A stretch of 48,094 nt of DNA from assembly GCF_022419205.1 (NCBI RefSeq), contig NZ_JAJOZU010000008.1:1-48094 (forward strand), given 5' to 3'. Below the pieces are notes generated by a model. It saw only the letters and a list, made by a program, of their open reading frames with translations. It made no database searches and was not told the origin of the DNA. This stretch comes from Thermomonas alba. Lineage in GTDB: Bacteria > Pseudomonadota > Gammaproteobacteria > Xanthomonadales > Xanthomonadaceae. Shown here piece by piece: positions 44,941-48,094 of the stretch (position 1 is its first letter; each line of letters starts with the position of its first letter). The position numbers and the translations under genes are program-made.

Positions 44941-46746
44941 TCAACGCGGCATCGCCAGGTTCGCCGGCGCCAGCGGCACACCCATGCGCGGCGTGGTGGC
45001 GATCACCGCATCCTCCGGCAGCGCCGCCTTGCCGTCGAGGTAGGCATCGACCCGATCCAGCGCCGCGTACACATACGGCAGCAGCGGCAGGTAGGCCGCG
45101 GCCATGTGCGGCAGGCCGAGGAAGGCATCGAAATGCTGAACGTTGCGGACCTGCCAGTAGCGCACATCGCGGCCGGCGGCCCTGGCCATCGCCACGTAGG
45201 GCGCGCTGGAGAAGGCCGGCGGCACCAGGCCGTCGTCAGCGCCATGCACGACCACCAGCGGCAGCCCGGCGCGCGGCGGCGCAGCGCGAGTTTCGGCGAT
45301 ACCCTGGCGCACGCGGCGCGCATCCGCGCCCTCGCCCGTCCACAGCCCGCGCAGGCACTGCAGGCCGGTCAGGCCCAGATCGGTGAGCGGCTGCGGATCG
45401 ACGATGGCCACGCCCGCGCCGGGCGGGATGCCGCTAGCATCGGCCCACCAGGCGGCGCGCTCAGCCGCGGTGGCCGCGCGCGGCGCGAGGTCCGCGCCCA
45501 GCGCGGCATAGCGGTAGCCGCAGGGATGCGCATCGTGCGGATAGCGCCCGTAGGCCGAGGCATAGGCCACCGCGATCGCGCGCCATAAGTCGAAGCCCAC
45601 GCTGATCGCACCCGCGCGCAGGCCGGCATCGCTCCAGCCGGCTGCACGCAGCCGCGCCAGCGCGTCCTTCTGCTGGGCGTCGAGGGTCGCGCCCGCGAGC
45701 ACACCGCGCGCCGCCAGCGCCGCACACTTCGCCTCCAGCCCCGGCATCGCCGGGATGCCCAGCTGCGGCAACGCGCAAGGCATCAGCAGCGCGGCCTCGC
45801 TGGCGTAGTCGTACAGCGCGCGCGCACCGTGGCCGTCCACCAGTACGCTGGGTTCGCCGGCCACCGCCGCGTCCAACCACGGCTCCGGGTCTTCCGCCGC
45901 ACGCAGCACCGCGCCGCCCCCGTTGGAGATGCCGACCGCGATGATGCGGGTGTTCGCGATGGTGAACGGCGCCTGCTGCGGGAACTGCGCGTCCAGCACC
46001 GAGAGCGCGAACTGCGCGGCCTGCTTGAGGTGGCGGCCCCAGTCGGCCTCGGGATTGTCCTGCGAGTGCGCGTGCTTGAAGGCCACGCCGTGGCCGGAAG
46101 CCGGCGTGGGCGCGAAGGCCAGCGCGGCATCGCCCCCAGCGGCGGCGACGGTGCCATCCAGCGCGATGCCCTGCCCGGCATCCAGGTCGAAATAGTCGGT
46201 GCCAGCGCCCTTGTCGGTGTAGGCCACCGCGCAGCCGCGCGGCAGGCCCCAGGCGCCGGCCACCGCGATCGCGCCGTAGATGCCGCGCGAACCCGAGGAC
46301 GCGGTCACCACCACGCAGCGCTTGCGCGCATCGAAATCGTCCGGCAGCTGCACCAGCACGCGATGCGGCTGCGTCGCGCCGGGCAGGCGGGCATAGGCGC
46401 TGAACTCGCGGCCTGGCGCCGCCGCGGTGCTGCCGTACAGCTCGCCATAGCCGCCGCCCGGCGCGAGGTCGGCGATCCCGCGCCAGTTCGACCAGATCGC
46501 GCGCCGGCGCAGCTCGGTCGGGGTCGGATGCGCGGCCTCCGCGAACGCCGGCGGCAGCAGCGCGCGCAGGCCCTGCAGGCCAAGGCCGGCGGTCAGCAGA
46601 TCGTCATCGCCGCGGTGTTCGGTGATACGGATCGGGCTGAACATGGGGCGGGCTTCCTGATTCGACGGTGCCTGCGCGGGCAGGCTGGCACAGGCGGCCA
46701 GCAGCAGGCCGGCCGCGGCGAGGGCGCAATGGCGGAGTGTGTGCAT
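44941..46746 (-). CDS. 3-hydroxybutyrate oligomer hydrolase, lipoprotein
   Basis: A 601-residue enzyme of the D-(-)-3-hydroxybutyrate oligomer hydrolase family, which cuts short oligomers to monomers. The nucleophile is Ser274 in VGISNGGGA. SGSRGIYGAIAVAG, AYTDKGAG and VVHGADDGLVP are conserved pieces. A lipobox (LAAC, Cys19) predicts a periplasmic or outer-membrane lipoprotein, so it would act on oligomers entering from outside or in the periplasm, not on intracellular granules. It lies upstream of phaE on the same strand and diverges from the dehydrogenase gene. Confidence 0.9.
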   Translation of the reverse strand: MHTLRHCALAAAGLLLAACASLPAQAPSNQEARPMFSPIRITEHRGDDDLLTAGLGLQGLRALLPPAFAEAAHPTPTELRRRAIWSNWRGIADLAPGGGYGELYGSTAAAPGREFSAYARLPGATQPHRVLVQLPDDFDARKRCVVVTASSGSRGIYGAIAVAGAWGLPRGCAVAYTDKGAGTDYFDLDAGQGIALDGTVAAAGGDAALAFAPTPASGHGVAFKHAHSQDNPEADWGRHLKQAAQFALSVLDAQFPQQAPFTIANTRIIAVGISNGGGAVLRAAEDPEPWLDAAVAGEPSVLVDGHGARALYDYASEAALLMPCALPQLGIPAMPGLEAKCAALAARGVLAGATLDAQQKDALARLRAAGWSDAGLRAGAISVGFDLWRAIAVAYASAYGRYPHDAHPCGYRYAALGADLAPRAATAAERAAWWADASGIPPGAGVAIVDPQPLTDLGLTGLQCLRGLWTGEGADARRVRQGIAETRAAPPRAGLPLVVVHGADDGLVPPAFSSAPYVAMARAAGRDVRYWQVRNVQHFDAFLGLPHMAAAYLPLLPYVYAALDRVDAYLDGKAALPEDAVIATTPRMGVPLAPANLAMPR

Positions 46747-46782
46747 GTGCCGACCTTACCCCCTGCCGCACGCTCCCGCATC

Positions 46783-46794
46783 GTACTTTCGTAC
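46783..46794. promoter_or_regulatory. Small dyad in the hydrolase-dehydrogenase gap
   Basis: GTAC-TTTC-GTAC (46783-46794) stands in the 122-base divergent gap between the oligomer hydrolase and the dehydrogenase. It could be a shared operator; no regulator gene is adjacent and the dyad is short. Confidence 0.3.
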
Positions 46795-46868
46795 CAGCCA
46801 GGCGCGGCCGCCGCGCCGACACGATCCTGCTAGCGTATGGCTCCCCCATGGCGTCGCGGAGTTCCCCC

Positions 46869-47690
46869 ATGAGCGAATCCTTCCTGCACGGGCGCACCGC
46901 CCTGGTCACTGGCAGCACCTCCGGCATTGGCCTGGCGATCGCCAAGGCGCTGGCCGCGGCCGGCGCACGGGTGGCGATCAACGGCCTGGGCACGCCAGAA
47001 CAGATCGCCAGTGCGATCCGCGAAGTCGAGGCTGCGGGCGCGGGCGCCGGGCCGGAGCCTGTGCGCCACTTCGGCGCCGACCTGCGCGATCCCGACGCCA
47101 TCGCGGCGATGATGAGCGATCTCGCCGCCTGGTCGGACGGCGGCGTGGACGTGCTGGTGAACAACGCCGGCATCCAGCACGCGGTGTCGCTGCACGAGAT
47201 GCCGGTTTCGAAGTGGAACGACATCCTCGCCATCAACCTTTCGTCCGCCTTCCACACCATGCGCGCGGCGCTGCCGGCGATGGCCGCGCGCGGCTACGGG
47301 CGTGTCATCAACATCGCCTCGGTGCACGGGCTGGTGGCCTCCAAGGACAAGGCACCCTACGTGGCCAGCAAGTTCGGCCTCGTCGGCCTGAGCAAGGTCG
47401 CCGCGCTGGAATACGCGGCGCAGGGCAGCCGCGAGTCCGGCGGCATCACCGTCAACTGCATCTGCCCGGGCTGGGTGGAGACCCCGCTGATCGAGCCGCA
47501 GATCGCGGCGCGCATGCACGGCGGCTCGCGCGAGGACGGCGTGCGCGCGCTGCTGGCCGAGAAGCAGCCCAGCCTGCGCATGACCCTGCCGGAAGAGATC
47601 GCCGCCCTCGCCGTGTTCCTGTGCCGGCGCGAAGCGCACAACATCACCGGCACCGCGCTCCCAGTGGATGGCGGCTGGACGGCGCAGTGA
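46869..47690 (+). CDS. SDR-family 3-hydroxybutyrate dehydrogenase
   Basis: A 273-residue short-chain dehydrogenase. The NAD-binding motif TGSTSGIG is at 14-21, NNAGIQH follows, and the catalytic pair is Tyr164 and Lys168 (YVASK). Stretches such as GIQHAVSLHEMPVSKWN and ASVHGLVASKDKAPYVASK are typical of D-3-hydroxybutyrate dehydrogenase, which oxidises the monomer to acetoacetate. GGAG seven bases before 46869 supports this start rather than 46848. Divergent from the oligomer hydrolase; together they form a use pathway for hydroxybutyrate. The gene is intact, 31 bases before insertion sequence debris. Confidence 0.9.
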   Translation: MSESFLHGRTALVTGSTSGIGLAIAKALAAAGARVAINGLGTPEQIASAIREVEAAGAGAGPEPVRHFGADLRDPDAIAAMMSDLAAWSDGGVDVLVNNAGIQHAVSLHEMPVSKWNDILAINLSSAFHTMRAALPAMAARGYGRVINIASVHGLVASKDKAPYVASKFGLVGLSKVAALEYAAQGSRESGGITVNCICPGWVETPLIEPQIAARMHGGSREDGVRALLAEKQPSLRMTLPEEIAALAVFLCRREAHNITGTALPVDGGWTAQ

Positions 47691-47721
47691 GCGCGTCCAT
47701 GCCCGGCTGATCCAGCACTCT

Positions 47722-47862
47722 CATGCCGCCGAACTTGCTGCGCCACAGGTAATACGAGGCTTCGCTGAAGCCGTGCCGACGGCACAGGTCCTTGACCGAC
47801 ACGCCCGCTTCCGCCTCACGCAGGAAGCCGATGATCTGCTCTTCGGTAAACCGCTTCTTCAC
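47722..47862 (-). pseudogene. IS3-family transposase OrfA, truncated
   Basis: Forty-seven codons match the start of IS3-family OrfA: KKRFTEEQIIGFLREAEAG, then CRRHGFSEASYYLWRSKFGG, a helix-turn-helix DNA-binding region. The GTG at 47862 with AGGAG seven bases before it is the likely start. After KFGGM the frame continues into unrelated codons and the rest of OrfA (leucine zipper) and all of OrfB are missing, so the element is dead. The upstream side (47863-47973) should hold one IS3 end, which I could not define. Confidence 0.8.
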
Positions 47863-47973
47863 GTCCAATCTCCTTGTCGATGGGGATTGGACTCCAGATC
47901 GCGGGGCTACTCAAAGGCGGGGGACGTCGTTCGGGCCGGACTTCACCCGCAGCACAGGTGGCCGGAACCCCGC

Positions 47974-48094
47974 GAGATATGACCGAATCTGGTGCACGCC
48001 CCTGAGTTGAGGAGAGGCGGCGTACCGGGTTGGAATGGGCTTGTCACGAGTCCACCCAACCACGAGGTACGCCACCGTGAGCAACGATAACGTC
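47974..48094 (+). mobile_element. Outer end of a repeated insertion sequence (right copy)
   Basis: Exact inverted copy of 1-121. It starts GATATGACCGAATCTGG just after a GAG shared with the left junction, and ends at the window edge within what looks like the first codons of a transposase (GTG at 48077, then S-N-D-N-V). It lies next to the IS3 debris, so this spot has collected more than one element. Confidence 0.6.

Noticed and set aside
1-48094. Terminal repeats as proof of a circular replicon or phage genome
   Set aside because: The ends are inverted, not direct, copies, and the content is chromosomal housekeeping. A shared insertion sequence end explains them.
1-48094. Composite transposon bounded by the two inverted ends
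   Set aside because: The enclosed genes (rpsA, der, cmk, ndk, galU) are essential and in conserved chromosomal order; the ends more likely mark assembly breaks.

Overview
The window looks like a chromosomal contig of a high-G+C gammaproteobacterium of the Xanthomonadaceae/Lysobacteraceae type. This is an inference from gene order and protein flavour, not from a marker-gene comparison. The supporting signs are the run ndk-rlmN-pilF-rodZ-like-yfgM-bamB-der, a cysteine-depleted 41-residue L36, an rpsA-ihfB-lapB block joined to LPS sugar genes and galU, and a class III PhaE/PhaC synthase. Most genes are ordinary and tightly packed, with many stop/start overlaps.

Layout. (1) 1-9,200, minus strand: a type I secretion locus with an ABC exporter (hlyB-like), an adaptor (hlyD-like), an unknown five-cysteine lipoprotein and a giant RTX protein with an N-terminal class 3 lipase domain. 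The lipoprotein gene and the 5' part of the RTX gene are visibly AT-richer than the rest. The 3' end of the RTX gene runs into a repeated sequence at position 121. (2) 9,285-17,274: folD, a small zinc-ribbon gene, and the housekeeping block der, bamB, yfgM, rodZ-like, pilF, rlmN, ndk. (3) 17,461-21,894: a PsrA-type TetR regulator with its own operator, followed by a two-domain beta-oxidation enzyme and a thiolase. (4) 21,967-29,235, minus strand: galU, a soluble nucleotide-sugar dehydratase, a WecA-like transferase, lapB, ihfB, rpsA, cmk. (5) 29,373-33,194, plus strand: L36, a small exported protein, and the agmatine-to-putrescine pair aguA-aguB overlapped by a TraB-family gene. (6) 33,201-40,910, minus strand: one membrane fusion lipoprotein and two different RND pumps. 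(7) 41,185-41,972: two small c-type cytochromes. (8) 42,299-47,690: polyhydroxybutyrate synthesis and use, with phaE, phaC, a small zincin-like membrane protein, a lipoprotein 3-hydroxybutyrate oligomer hydrolase, and a divergent hydroxybutyrate-type dehydrogenase. (9) 47,722-48,094: insertion sequence debris.

The first 121 bases are the exact reverse complement of the last 121. Both appear to be the same outer end of one insertion sequence (probably IS256-like), which is most simply why the assembled piece stops at both ends. No tRNA, rRNA, CRISPR array, prophage or defence island was recognised.

The least ordinary signals are the RTX lipase with its orphan lipoprotein partner, the lysine/arginine-rich histone-like tail on PhaE, the minimal HExxH/ExxAD protein two bases downstream of phaC, the pairing of two RND pumps with different proton-relay residues, and an intrinsic terminator placed upstream of ndk. 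None is proven to be a new system; each is given below with a test.
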